Below are positions 45,424 through 52,847 of a DNA stretch of 64,000 nucleotides, piece after piece. The stretch's first letter is position 1. The number at the start of each line of letters is the position of its first letter. A program made the translations under genes and the position numbers. Source of the DNA: Gemmatimonadota bacterium (lineage in GTDB: Bacteria > Latescibacterota > UBA2968); the NCBI GenBank assembly GCA_002714465.1, contig PAXL01000046.1:64797-128796 (forward strand), given 5' to 3'. The notes beneath the pieces were generated by a model. That model saw only the letters and a program-made list of their open reading frames with translations, was not told where the DNA came from and did no database searches.

Positions 45424-46494
45424 TTGAACGTCGCATTTTTCTGGGAGCCCGTAGGTGGATTGACACTGGAGCACAAGTGCAACCCTTACGCTGGGCTGCT
45501 TGCTATCGAACTCGAAAAGCTCGGGGTCCATTTGGAGCTTGGCGACTACGAGCTCACGAAGGAGTGGCTGGAAAAGAACAGGGAGAGGGTGGACGTGCTC
45601 CACCTACACTGGCTCCATTTTTTCTATAGACGCGAGACTCTCGAAGAGACGGTTCGGCAGTATGCACTCTTCTCGGAAAGTCTGACATACGCTAAGTCCC
45701 TCGGTTACCGAATCGTTTGGACACTCCATAACCTGTATCCCCACGAGCGGCCTTTTCCCGATATCGATCATCTGGCGCGGCTTCTTGTCAGTCGATTGGC
45801 CGACTTCATGATAGCCCATTGTGACTATGGGGCAGTGAAAGCTCGAGAGTTGTTCTTCCGGCAGGAGAACATCACCGTCCTGCCGCATGGAAACTTCATC
45901 GATGTTTTTCCGAACGAGATTTCCCGGCGAGATGCCCGCGAAGGACTTGGGCTTTTGGAAGATGACTTTGTCTACCTGTATTTCGGGAATGCTAGAAGCT
46001 ACAAGGGTATCGAGGATCTGCTTGAGGCATTCTCCGAGATTGACGAGTCCGATGCCGTTCTTCTTCTGGCAATGCGAGATTCCTTCAACAAGGCCTACGG
46101 TCAAGAGATTGTCGAGAAGTCGAAAGGTAGGAATCGTGTCGTGGTCCAGACATCCGAATACTTTGCTGTATCGGAGTTTCAAAACTTCCTGAATGCTGCA
46201 GATGTTGGTGTATTTCCTTTCTCGCAGGTCATGACCTCGGGATCTACCATCCAGGCTCTCGGCTTTGGGCTCCCTGTCATTGTTCCGGAGCTGGGCTGTC
46301 TCGCTGAGTTGATCGACGAGCGTATCGGGGTGCTTTACGACGCAAAGGACAGAAAGGGGCTGTTTGGTGCGCTCAGGGACATTCGCAAACGAGATGTCCG
46401 CGCTATGGGAGTTTTTGCGCGGGAGAAGGCCGAGTCTCTTGACTGGAAGTCGATCGCCACTGAAACTGCACGAATCTACCGCAACGAACGTTGA
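45424..46494 (+). CDS. GT4-like glycosyltransferase
   Basis: A 356 aa GT-B-fold glycosyltransferase. The N-terminal domain begins NVAFFWEPVGGLTLEH and contains the HLHWLHFF and WTLHNLYPHE segments typical of GT4-like enzymes. The donor-binding half contains YLYFGNARSYKGIEDLLEAF and PELGCLAELID (the E-x7-E type region, here with TSGSTIQALGFGLPVIVPE). It would transfer a nucleotide-activated sugar to a cell-envelope or exported glycan. The start is TTG at 45424 with AGGA 8 bases upstream. It stands alone between a terminator and the dehydratase operon. Confidence 0.85.
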   Translation: MNVAFFWEPVGGLTLEHKCNPYAGLLAIELEKLGVHLELGDYELTKEWLEKNRERVDVLHLHWLHFFYRRETLEETVRQYALFSESLTYAKSLGYRIVWTLHNLYPHERPFPDIDHLARLLVSRLADFMIAHCDYGAVKARELFFRQENITVLPHGNFIDVFPNEISRRDAREGLGLLEDDFVYLYFGNARSYKGIEDLLEAFSEIDESDAVLLLAMRDSFNKAYGQEIVEKSKGRNRVVVQTSEYFAVSEFQNFLNAADVGVFPFSQVMTSGSTIQALGFGLPVIVPELGCLAELIDERIGVLYDAKDRKGLFGALRDIRKRDVRAMGVFAREKAESLDWKSIATETARIYRNER

Positions 46495-46561
46495 TCCCTT
46501 CACCCGGGCGGTCTATATTCGACGCCAGCCAGCCAGGCGTTCCTTGTTGTTGCTAGACCAT

Positions 46562-46571
46562 TAACCGGTTA
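46562..46571. promoter_or_regulatory. Palindrome just upstream of the dehydratase operon
   Basis: TAACCGGTTA is a perfect 10-base palindrome ending 13 bases before the ATG at 46585, where an operator could block translation or transcription. Short and single-copy, so weak. Confidence 0.2.
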
Positions 46572-46584
46572 GCCTCCGAAAAGA

Positions 46585-47679
46585 ATGAAAATCACAGGAC
46601 ATCGGATCGACGCCGTTCACGTGAACCACCGAGGCGACTGGGTGTTTATAACAATCCAGACTGATCGGGGCATCACCGGCGTGGGCGAGATGAGGGCAGG
46701 GAAGAATTACGGATGTCAGATCGCCGCAGCCAGAAAGATGCTGGACAGTCTCGTCGGTCGGGATCCTCGCCAGATCGAAGCGATCTACAGCGACCTTCGC
46801 AGTCTAGCTGCGGACCGTGCAGACGGTTTCGCCATTTCTGGCATCGAACCCGCGCTTTGGGATATTCTGGGAAAATCGCTCGATGCTCCTGTCTGGCGGC
46901 TTCTTGGCGGATCTAACGCCAATCCGATTCGCCTGTATGCGAATATCAACCGGGCGACGACTGATAGAACACCCGCGGGATTCGCATCAAATGCAGCGAA
47001 GGCGGTCTCCGAAGGTTACAATGCTGTCAAGCTGGCCCCATTTGACCACCTACCACGAGAAGTTGACAGTGTTCAGGAGGCTATGGACGGGATCGCCTGC
47101 GTGGAGGCCGTTCGTGAGGCAATCGGTTCCGAGGCCGATCTTTTGATCGACTGCCACAATCATTTCTCGGTCAAGGGCTCTCTCGAGGTCGCCGATGCTT
47201 TGCGCCCCTTGAACATTTATTGGTTCGAGCAGCCGACACCGGAATCTAATCAAGAAGCTTGCCTGAAGGTAAAAGCAGGGTGCCGAATGACGACTGCGGG
47301 GGGGGAACAGAGGATGTTCCGGGAAGACTGGACCGAGGTGTTCGAGCATCGGATGATGGATATCATTATGCCCGATGTCACGGTTGTGGGTGGTATATCT
47401 GAACTGAAAACTGTAGCCGATGCTGCATCAGCTTGGGGAATCCCGACTGCTCCGCACGGTCCGTTCGGACCGGTCGTGATCGCTTCACATCTGCAAATGA
47501 TGGCGGCCTGCCCGAGTTCGACGATTCTGGAGTATGGTTGGGGTGAGGTTCCATGGCGACACGATCTGGTGCAGCCAGCAGAAAAGATCGAAAACGGTCG
47601 TGTTACGTTGACCGAGAGACCTGGGTTGGGTGTCGAATTGAATCAGGAGGTTGTCGAGGCGCACCGGATCGAGGTGTGA
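46585..47679 (+). CDS. Enolase-superfamily dehydratase, galactonate-dehydratase-like
   Basis: A 364 aa member of the mandelate racemase/galactonate dehydratase group. Barrel residues include Lys in NAVKLAPF, metal ligand and acid/base residues in LIDCHNHFS (D-x-H type seen in DgoD), IYWFEQPTPE and TTAGGEQRMF. The second catalytic His is in IPTAPHGPFGPVVIA, close to the DgoD pattern. All three metal ligands are present. It would remove water from a sugar acid to give a 2-keto-3-deoxy acid. It heads a set with an isomerase-like gene (22 bases after its stop) and a SIS isomerase. Confidence 0.9.
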   Translation: MKITGHRIDAVHVNHRGDWVFITIQTDRGITGVGEMRAGKNYGCQIAAARKMLDSLVGRDPRQIEAIYSDLRSLAADRADGFAISGIEPALWDILGKSLDAPVWRLLGGSNANPIRLYANINRATTDRTPAGFASNAAKAVSEGYNAVKLAPFDHLPREVDSVQEAMDGIACVEAVREAIGSEADLLIDCHNHFSVKGSLEVADALRPLNIYWFEQPTPESNQEACLKVKAGCRMTTAGGEQRMFREDWTEVFEHRMMDIIMPDVTVVGGISELKTVADAASAWGIPTAPHGPFGPVVIASHLQMMAACPSSTILEYGWGEVPWRHDLVQPAEKIENGRVTLTERPGLGVELNQEVVEAHRIEV

Positions 47680-47701
47680 CTGGATGACAAGGAGCGGTGG
47701 C

Positions 47702-48559
47702 ATGTTTACATGTCTTGCACCGGGCGCAATCGGTGTCAAAGCAGACCTAGAACAGGGCCTGGATTATGCAAATAAGGGCGGGTTTGCCGGTTTGGATGTG
47801 AACATCCGCCAGGCAGCCGATCTGGTCCAGTCGGAGGGCGTCGATCACGTGAAGGCGTTGTTCAGCGACCGCGGACTCCGTATGGGTGGCTGGGGACTTG
47901 GGTTCGCGTGGAATGGCAGTCAGGAAGATTTCAACGAGGGGCTGAAAGCGCTCCCTCGGTTGGCGGCGGTTGGCCAGTCGATCGGGTCAAACCGCGTGAC
48001 ACAGTGGATACCACCGGCCTCCGATGGCCTGAACTTCCGGGAGAACTTCAGATTCACCGTCAAACGACTTAAAGAGATTGCACAGATCCTGGGTGACCAC
48101 GGCTGCCGTCTCGGGCTGGAGCACATCGGTCCGCGGACGCTCCGTGATGGAAAAAAATATGGATTTATCTACACGCAAGCGGGCATGCTCGCTTTGAGCG
48201 AAGCCATCGGCACAGGAAACGTCGGCTTGCTCCTAGATGCGTGGCACTGGTATACGGGACTCGGGACAGAATCTGACCTACGTGCGTTGACCAACGAGGA
48301 TGTCGTGTATGTTCACGTTAACGACGCCCCCGTGGATGTGTTTATCGGGGACCAAGTCGACAACAAGCGTGCACTGCCCTCTGAAACGGGGGTTATCGAT
48401 CTGGTTGCGTTTCTGAGGGTTCTCAAAGAGATCGGATATGACGGACCAGTAACACCAGAACCGTTCAGCCAGCGTGTTCGAGATCTGCCGGACGATCGAG
48501 CTGTGGCGGAAACCCAGGCAGGCCTGCAGAAGGCATGGGATGCCGCCGGTATCGACTAG
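47702..48559 (+). CDS. Xylose isomerase-like TIM-barrel protein
   Basis: A 285 aa sugar isomerase/epimerase-like protein. Metal-binding residues are visible in RLGLEHIGPRTL (Glu), LLLDAWHWYTG (Asp and His) and the terminal PVTPEPFSQRV (Glu). Gln and Asn in the loop VYVHVNDAP complete the site. ATG at 47702 is preferred because GGAG lies 7 bases upstream and the protein then starts at the first barrel strand; the frame itself is open back to 47651. It probably interconverts keto and aldo or epimeric forms of the sugar handled by the dehydratase upstream. Confidence 0.88.
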   Translation: MFTCLAPGAIGVKADLEQGLDYANKGGFAGLDVNIRQAADLVQSEGVDHVKALFSDRGLRMGGWGLGFAWNGSQEDFNEGLKALPRLAAVGQSIGSNRVTQWIPPASDGLNFRENFRFTVKRLKEIAQILGDHGCRLGLEHIGPRTLRDGKKYGFIYTQAGMLALSEAIGTGNVGLLLDAWHWYTGLGTESDLRALTNEDVVYVHVNDAPVDVFIGDQVDNKRALPSETGVIDLVAFLRVLKEIGYDGPVTPEPFSQRVRDLPDDRAVAETQAGLQKAWDAAGID

Positions 48560-48643
48560 AATCCTGTCCCAGAGGCGGGATGGTCGGTGTATGCGTGCAT
48601 CGATAGTATGCGAACCTCTGGATGGGCACCCAAGGAGAGTGTT

Positions 48644-49201
48644 TTGGAAGCCTTCATAAAAGCCTATCTGGAAGAGAACAGACGATTGCTCTCGACCATC
48701 GATTCCGCGCTTGTCGCAAAGGTGATTGATCTCGTCCGTGATGCGAGGGGGCAGGGCAAACGGATCTATGCGATCGGAAACGGCGGGTCGGCGAGCACGG
48801 CCTCCCATTTTGTGAACGACTTGGGCAAGGGTGCGTCCGTCGGGAAGGATAAACGGTTCAAGATGGTCCCGCTGACCGACAACGTCGAGTGGATGACTGC
48901 GCTCAGCAATGATCTGTCGTATGACGACGTGTATGTGGAGCAGCTCAAGAACCACGCTGAAGAGGGGGATGTTCTGTTCGGTATAAGTGGAAGCGGCAAC
49001 TCAGAGAACATCCTTCGCGCCGTTAATTACGCCAACACCATCGGGTGCCACACGGTTGGGTTCACCGGGTTCGGTGGCGGCAAGCTGAAGGATATAGCGG
49101 CACTCTCGATTGTGGTCGACTCCGATCATATGGGGCGAGTGGAGGATATGCATCTGATTCTGCAGCACATTGTGTGTTACTGGTTTATGGACAACGAATA
49201 A
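48644..49201 (+). CDS. SIS-domain phosphosugar isomerase, GmhA-like
   Basis: A 185 aa sugar isomerase domain protein of the phosphoheptose isomerase type. The phosphate-binding motif is IYAIGNGGSASTASHFVND and the second site is GISGSGNSENILRAVNYA. In lipopolysaccharide-making bacteria GmhA converts sedoheptulose 7-phosphate to heptose 7-phosphate. No other heptose genes are here and the neighbours are catabolic, so another sugar phosphate is possible. The start is TTG at 48644 with GGAG 6 bases upstream; earlier GTG or ATG starts add residues unlike the family. Confidence 0.85.
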   Translation: MEAFIKAYLEENRRLLSTIDSALVAKVIDLVRDARGQGKRIYAIGNGGSASTASHFVNDLGKGASVGKDKRFKMVPLTDNVEWMTALSNDLSYDDVYVEQLKNHAEEGDVLFGISGSGNSENILRAVNYANTIGCHTVGFTGFGGGKLKDIAALSIVVDSDHMGRVEDMHLILQHIVCYWFMDNE

Positions 49202-49254
49202 ATCCAAGAGTAACCGGGAGCGAAACATCATACCGGTCAGGATAGGAGGCAGAT

Positions 49255-49701
49255 TTGGATGCATACATACCATTGATTAGTACGAGCAGCACGGGTCCTC
49301 TTGGGGTTGTTCATCTGCCGCGTCTTTGGCTGAAGCTTCTCCTGGCTGACAAGGGAATGCTTGAGGATGGCTACCGCGCCGGTGAAGGTGGTTTTGATGG
49401 TTTGCTGCTCGATACACTGGGGGTCGCGGTCAAGGATATCCGGGCTTTCGTGTCTGAGTCCAGGCCGGACTATCTCGCCTTCGAGAACTGGGTCAAGGAG
49501 AACGCCAGACCCGAAAGCCTGACAGAGTCAGCGATCAAGGCGTTCAACCAGAAGGTTCTCTCGTTTTTGAAGCCGGAGCCGATGCGATCCGAGCAGCTGG
49601 CTGCGCTTGCCTTGCCGGAGGATGACACGACCTGGACCGGCACCGATCTTAACGACCTTGAGGACTGGTGTTCTTTCCATCGGGCAGTTCTGGCTGAGTG
49701 A
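49255..49701 (+). CDS. DUF5069 family protein
   Basis: A 148 aa protein whose first part, TGPLGVVHLPRLWLKLLLAD followed by YRAGEGGFDG, matches the DUF5069 pattern. Function of this family is unknown. The second half is helical and contains FENWVKENARP. It starts with TTG at 49255; GGAGG lies 6-7 bases upstream. No membrane segment or signal is visible. It is followed by an aminopeptidase-like gene after 37 bases. Confidence 0.75.
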   Translation: MDAYIPLISTSSTGPLGVVHLPRLWLKLLLADKGMLEDGYRAGEGGFDGLLLDTLGVAVKDIRAFVSESRPDYLAFENWVKENARPESLTESAIKAFNQKVLSFLKPEPMRSEQLAALALPEDDTTWTGTDLNDLEDWCSFHRAVLAE

Positions 49702-49738
49702 TAACGTTCCTGCGCAACCTGGTATCTGGTAAGCTGAC

Positions 49739-50785
49739 GTGCGGTTGACCCTTGTGACGAGCGTGATGCTCGCGGCAGGATTTCTTGGCATCGATATCGG
49801 CTACTACCTGCATCTTGGTGTCGGTCAATGGAAGCTGATCTGGAACCAGAGACCGATCGATGAGGTGATCGCCGATGAAGCGACCGACCCCGATATACGA
49901 TATCAGCTTCTTTTGGCGAAACAGATTCGGGCTTATGCGATCGATACCCTCGGCCTAGAGGGGTCGGATAACTACACGACGTACTGCGAGATCGGTGACC
50001 GTCCAGTGGTCTGGGTTCTCAGCGTCGCACCGGCTGATGCTCTGGAACCACATCGCTGGTCATACCCCGTGATAGGGAGCGCTCCCTACCGGGGCTTTTT
50101 CGTGCGGTCGCGTGGTGAGGCAGAACTCGATAAGTTCGAGCAGAGGGGCTATGACACTCACCTTAGGGGCGTAAGCGCCTTCAGTACGATAGGTTGGTTC
50201 CGTGATCCTATTCTGACTCCGATGCTAAAGTATCGGGCAATCGATCTAGCCGATGTCCTGATACACGAGCTGCTGCACGCGTCGATCTGGATCGAGGGGG
50301 ATGCGGACTTCAACGAGAGCCTCGCGACGTTCGTTGGACGAGAAGGCGCGAAGCGCTGGGCTTTGGAGTTTCTGGAAGGGGGAGCTGACTCACTAGCGGC
50401 GCGGGACGATCTCCGAAAGGACCGAGTCGCCTACGGTGACCTGTTACACGGACTGGCGACACGTTTGGATTCGGTATACAGCTTGGATGTGTCGCGGGAA
50501 GAGAAGCTGGCCGCCAAGGCGCATCAAATCGAAACGACTCGGAAAATTTCAGGTAAAAGAGCTTGGCTAACGAAAGGTTACGATACCCCTGAGGATTGGA
50601 CGATCAACAACGCGACACTAGCCCTGTTCAGGACCTATAACAAGGAAACGGATATCTTCGAACGTGTCCTGCTGGCAACGGGGGAGCTTCGGCAGGCCAT
50701 TGCCGTGTTTGAGATGTGTGAAGAGGAACTTGAACCTGAAGCATTCTTGGAGCGATGGCTTGAACAGAACGCATCATCCAAGTGA
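49739..50785 (+). CDS. Putative zinc aminopeptidase (PF10023/Aminopep type)
   Basis: A 348 aa membrane-associated zinc peptidase-like protein. The N-terminal hydrophobic segment (LVTSVMLAAGFLGIDIGYYL) is a signal anchor. The zinc motif is LIHELLHASIWIEGDADFNE, which holds H-E-x2-H, followed by the downstream Glu in FNESLATFVG (gluzincin pattern). It belongs to the uncharacterised predicted-aminopeptidase family common in Proteobacteria. GTG at 49739. The last 26 bases overlap the start of the alkyltransferase-like gene in another frame. Confidence 0.82.
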   Translation: MRLTLVTSVMLAAGFLGIDIGYYLHLGVGQWKLIWNQRPIDEVIADEATDPDIRYQLLLAKQIRAYAIDTLGLEGSDNYTTYCEIGDRPVVWVLSVAPADALEPHRWSYPVIGSAPYRGFFVRSRGEAELDKFEQRGYDTHLRGVSAFSTIGWFRDPILTPMLKYRAIDLADVLIHELLHASIWIEGDADFNESLATFVGREGAKRWALEFLEGGADSLAARDDLRKDRVAYGDLLHGLATRLDSVYSLDVSREEKLAAKAHQIETTRKISGKRAWLTKGYDTPEDWTINNATLALFRTYNKETDIFERVLLATGELRQAIAVFEMCEEELEPEAFLERWLEQNASSK

Positions 50786-51077
50786 GCTCTTCGAGGAGGT
50801 GCTTCTGGCGATCGAATCGATCCCGGAAGGTTGTGTTGCCACCTACGGTCAGATCGCCGGGATAGTCGGAACGGGACCTAGGCAGGTCGCCCAGGCGTTG
50901 CGGTCATGCCCGGACGGGCGATCCGTCCCCTGGTTCCGTGTAATCAACAGCGCCGGCAAAGTCTCTGAGCATTTATCAAAGGATCGACAACGCGAATTGC
51001 TCGAACAGGAAGGTATAGGGCTCGAGAACGATCGTGTAGACCTTGAGGTGTATGGCTGGTCCGAGGATGGAGAGTAA
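50760..51077 (+). CDS. Alkyltransferase-like protein (ATL, MGMT fold without the reactive Cys)
   Basis: A 105 aa DNA-binding protein of the alkyltransferase-like group. The helix-turn-helix reads GCVATYGQIAGIVGTGPRQV, and the active-site loop is VPWFRVINSAGKVS. In true O6-methylguanine methyltransferases the loop is PCHR with the acceptor Cys; here it is Trp, the hallmark of ATL proteins. ATLs bind O6-alkylguanine and hand the lesion to nucleotide excision repair, which fits the presence of uvrA elsewhere in the window. TTG at 50760 has GGAG 7 bases upstream and is preferred over longer frames. Confidence 0.87.
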   Translation: MNRTHHPSELFEEVLLAIESIPEGCVATYGQIAGIVGTGPRQVAQALRSCPDGRSVPWFRVINSAGKVSEHLSKDRQRELLEQEGIGLENDRVDLEVYGWSEDGE

Positions 51078-51080
51078 ACC

Positions 51081-52847
51081 CTGAGAAACCCTGTCGCTCC
51101 ATTTTGGCCGTACATCCGCCGCTACAAGTTACGGATCACCTGCGGGTTGGTTCTGCTGACCCTGGCGCAAGCGGTGGCGACAGTGGTGCCGTATATCCTA
51201 AAGGTCGCGGTCGACGCCATCAAAGCGGATCTCGACGGAGTGCCGTTTTCGGATGAAGCCATCTTCGGAGGGGATACGCTCGCCTATGCAGGACTGATCG
51301 TAGGCCTGTCAGTTCTGGCGATGGTGCTGTCCATGTTGATGCGCTGGATCTTCACCAGCGCTTCCCGCTACATCGAGTACGACATTCGCGAAGACTACTT
51401 CGCGCATCTCGTGAAGCTGTCTCTCAGCTATTACCAGAGGACCCCGACGGGTGACCTCATGTCCCGCGCGACAAACGACCTGAATGCCGTCCAGCTTTTT
51501 CTCGGCTTCGGAATTCGAATGCTCTTCGATGGCATTCTTGCCGTTGGGATGGGGCTCGTGGTGATGTCAACGATCGACTGGAAGCTTTCGGTGATGGCCC
51601 TGATCCCGCTTCCCATACTCGCCCTTGCTATGAACAGAGCGGCCCGAGGAATTTACGACGGATTTCGTGACGTTCAGGATCAATTCTCGAAAATCAGCGC
51701 CCGGGTGCAGGAGAATCTGGCAGGTGTGCGAGTAGTCAAGGCGTACGTCCAGAGGGAACACGAAGTGCGTGCCTTCAACGAGTTGAACCGGGCCTATCTC
51801 GACAAGAACAAGCGATTGATCCTGATCCAAAGCGCCGTTCGTCCGATGGCGTTTGTTGTCGGCGGATGTTCCCTGGTCATCGTCCTTTGGCTCGGGGGTG
51901 AATCGGTGATTGAGGGGCGGCTTACGCTCGGAGAGTTCGTTGCTTTTAACGCATATCTCACGAAGCTGATCTTTCCGATGATCCTATTGGGCTGGATGGT
52001 CGACAGGTATCAACGTGGGCTCGCATCGATGGTCCGCATCAACGAGGTCCTTAAGGAGCACCCAGAGATTCAGGACCGGGAGCGTCCCAAAAGACCTGAC
52101 GAGATTCGTGGAGAGATCGTGTTCGACAACGTTACGTTCTCCTACGGGGATGGCGATGTTCTCAGGGGGCTTTCGCTCACGATCCCGGCGGGAAGCACGC
52201 TGGCTATCGTCGGAAGGGTAGGTGCGGGGAAGACGACCATTGGTCGTTTGATTCCGAGAGTGATCGAGCCACAGTCTGGTGAGATTCGGGTCGATGGATT
52301 GCCGATCGAGTGTTGGCCCCTAGATGCCCTCCGGCGTGAGATTGGGTTTGTCCCTCAGGACAGCTTTCTGTTCTCAGATACGCTCCGTGAAAACATCGCC
52401 CTTGGTGTGGAGGGCGGGGACGAGCTTGTCGATTGGGCTTCGGAAGTCTCGCGGCTTAGTCAGGATCTGCCAGACTTCCCGGATGGCTTCGAGACGGTTG
52501 CGGGGGAACGTGGGGTGACGCTTTCGGGTGGACAGAAGCAACGCTCTGCGCTCGCACGGGCGATAATCCGAAAGCCCTCGATTCTGATTCTCGACGACGC
52601 GATGTCCGCAGTCGACACCCATACGGAGGAAGAGATTCTCGGTCAGCTCAGAGGCGTGATGGCTAACAGTACAACGATCCTGATCTCGCACCGAATTTCC
52701 ACCGTTCAGCACGCGGACCAAATCGTAGTGCTCGACGAAGGCCGCATCGCCGAGCAGGGGACACATCAAGAGCTGGTCGATAAAGACGGGGTGTACGCCG
52801 ACACGTATCGCCGTCAGCAGCTTCGTCGGGAACTGGACGAGATCTGA
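51081..52847 (+). CDS. ABC exporter subunit, heterodimer partner with degenerate catalytic site
   Basis: Half-transporter with six membrane helices and a C-terminal ATPase. The conventional start at TTG 51147 cuts into the first membrane helix and leaves about 566 aa. In the same frame the protein continues upstream to CTG at 51081 (reading RNPVAPFWPYIRRYKLRIT, a typical pre-helix amphipathic segment), with GGAGAG 6-7 bases before it, giving 588 aa. Walker A is GRVGAGKTT, signature LSGGQKQRSALARA and Walker B ILILDDAMSAVD, with Asp in place of the catalytic Glu. This is typical of the degenerate half of heterodimers such as TM287/288. Its TGA overlaps the ATG of the second half. Confidence 0.88.
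   Translation: MRNPVAPFWPYIRRYKLRITCGLVLLTLAQAVATVVPYILKVAVDAIKADLDGVPFSDEAIFGGDTLAYAGLIVGLSVLAMVLSMLMRWIFTSASRYIEYDIREDYFAHLVKLSLSYYQRTPTGDLMSRATNDLNAVQLFLGFGIRMLFDGILAVGMGLVVMSTIDWKLSVMALIPLPILALAMNRAARGIYDGFRDVQDQFSKISARVQENLAGVRVVKAYVQREHEVRAFNELNRAYLDKNKRLILIQSAVRPMAFVVGGCSLVIVLWLGGESVIEGRLTLGEFVAFNAYLTKLIFPMILLGWMVDRYQRGLASMVRINEVLKEHPEIQDRERPKRPDEIRGEIVFDNVTFSYGDGDVLRGLSLTIPAGSTLAIVGRVGAGKTTIGRLIPRVIEPQSGEIRVDGLPIECWPLDALRREIGFVPQDSFLFSDTLRENIALGVEGGDELVDWASEVSRLSQDLPDFPDGFETVAGERGVTLSGGQKQRSALARAIIRKPSILILDDAMSAVDTHTEEEILGQLRGVMANSTTILISHRISTVQHADQIVVLDEGRIAEQGTHQELVDKDGVYADTYRRQQLRRELDEI

Noticed and set aside
45604..46503. 299-codon minus-strand ORF opposite the glycosyltransferase
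   Set aside because: It is antisense to a clear GT4-like coding frame and resembles no protein.
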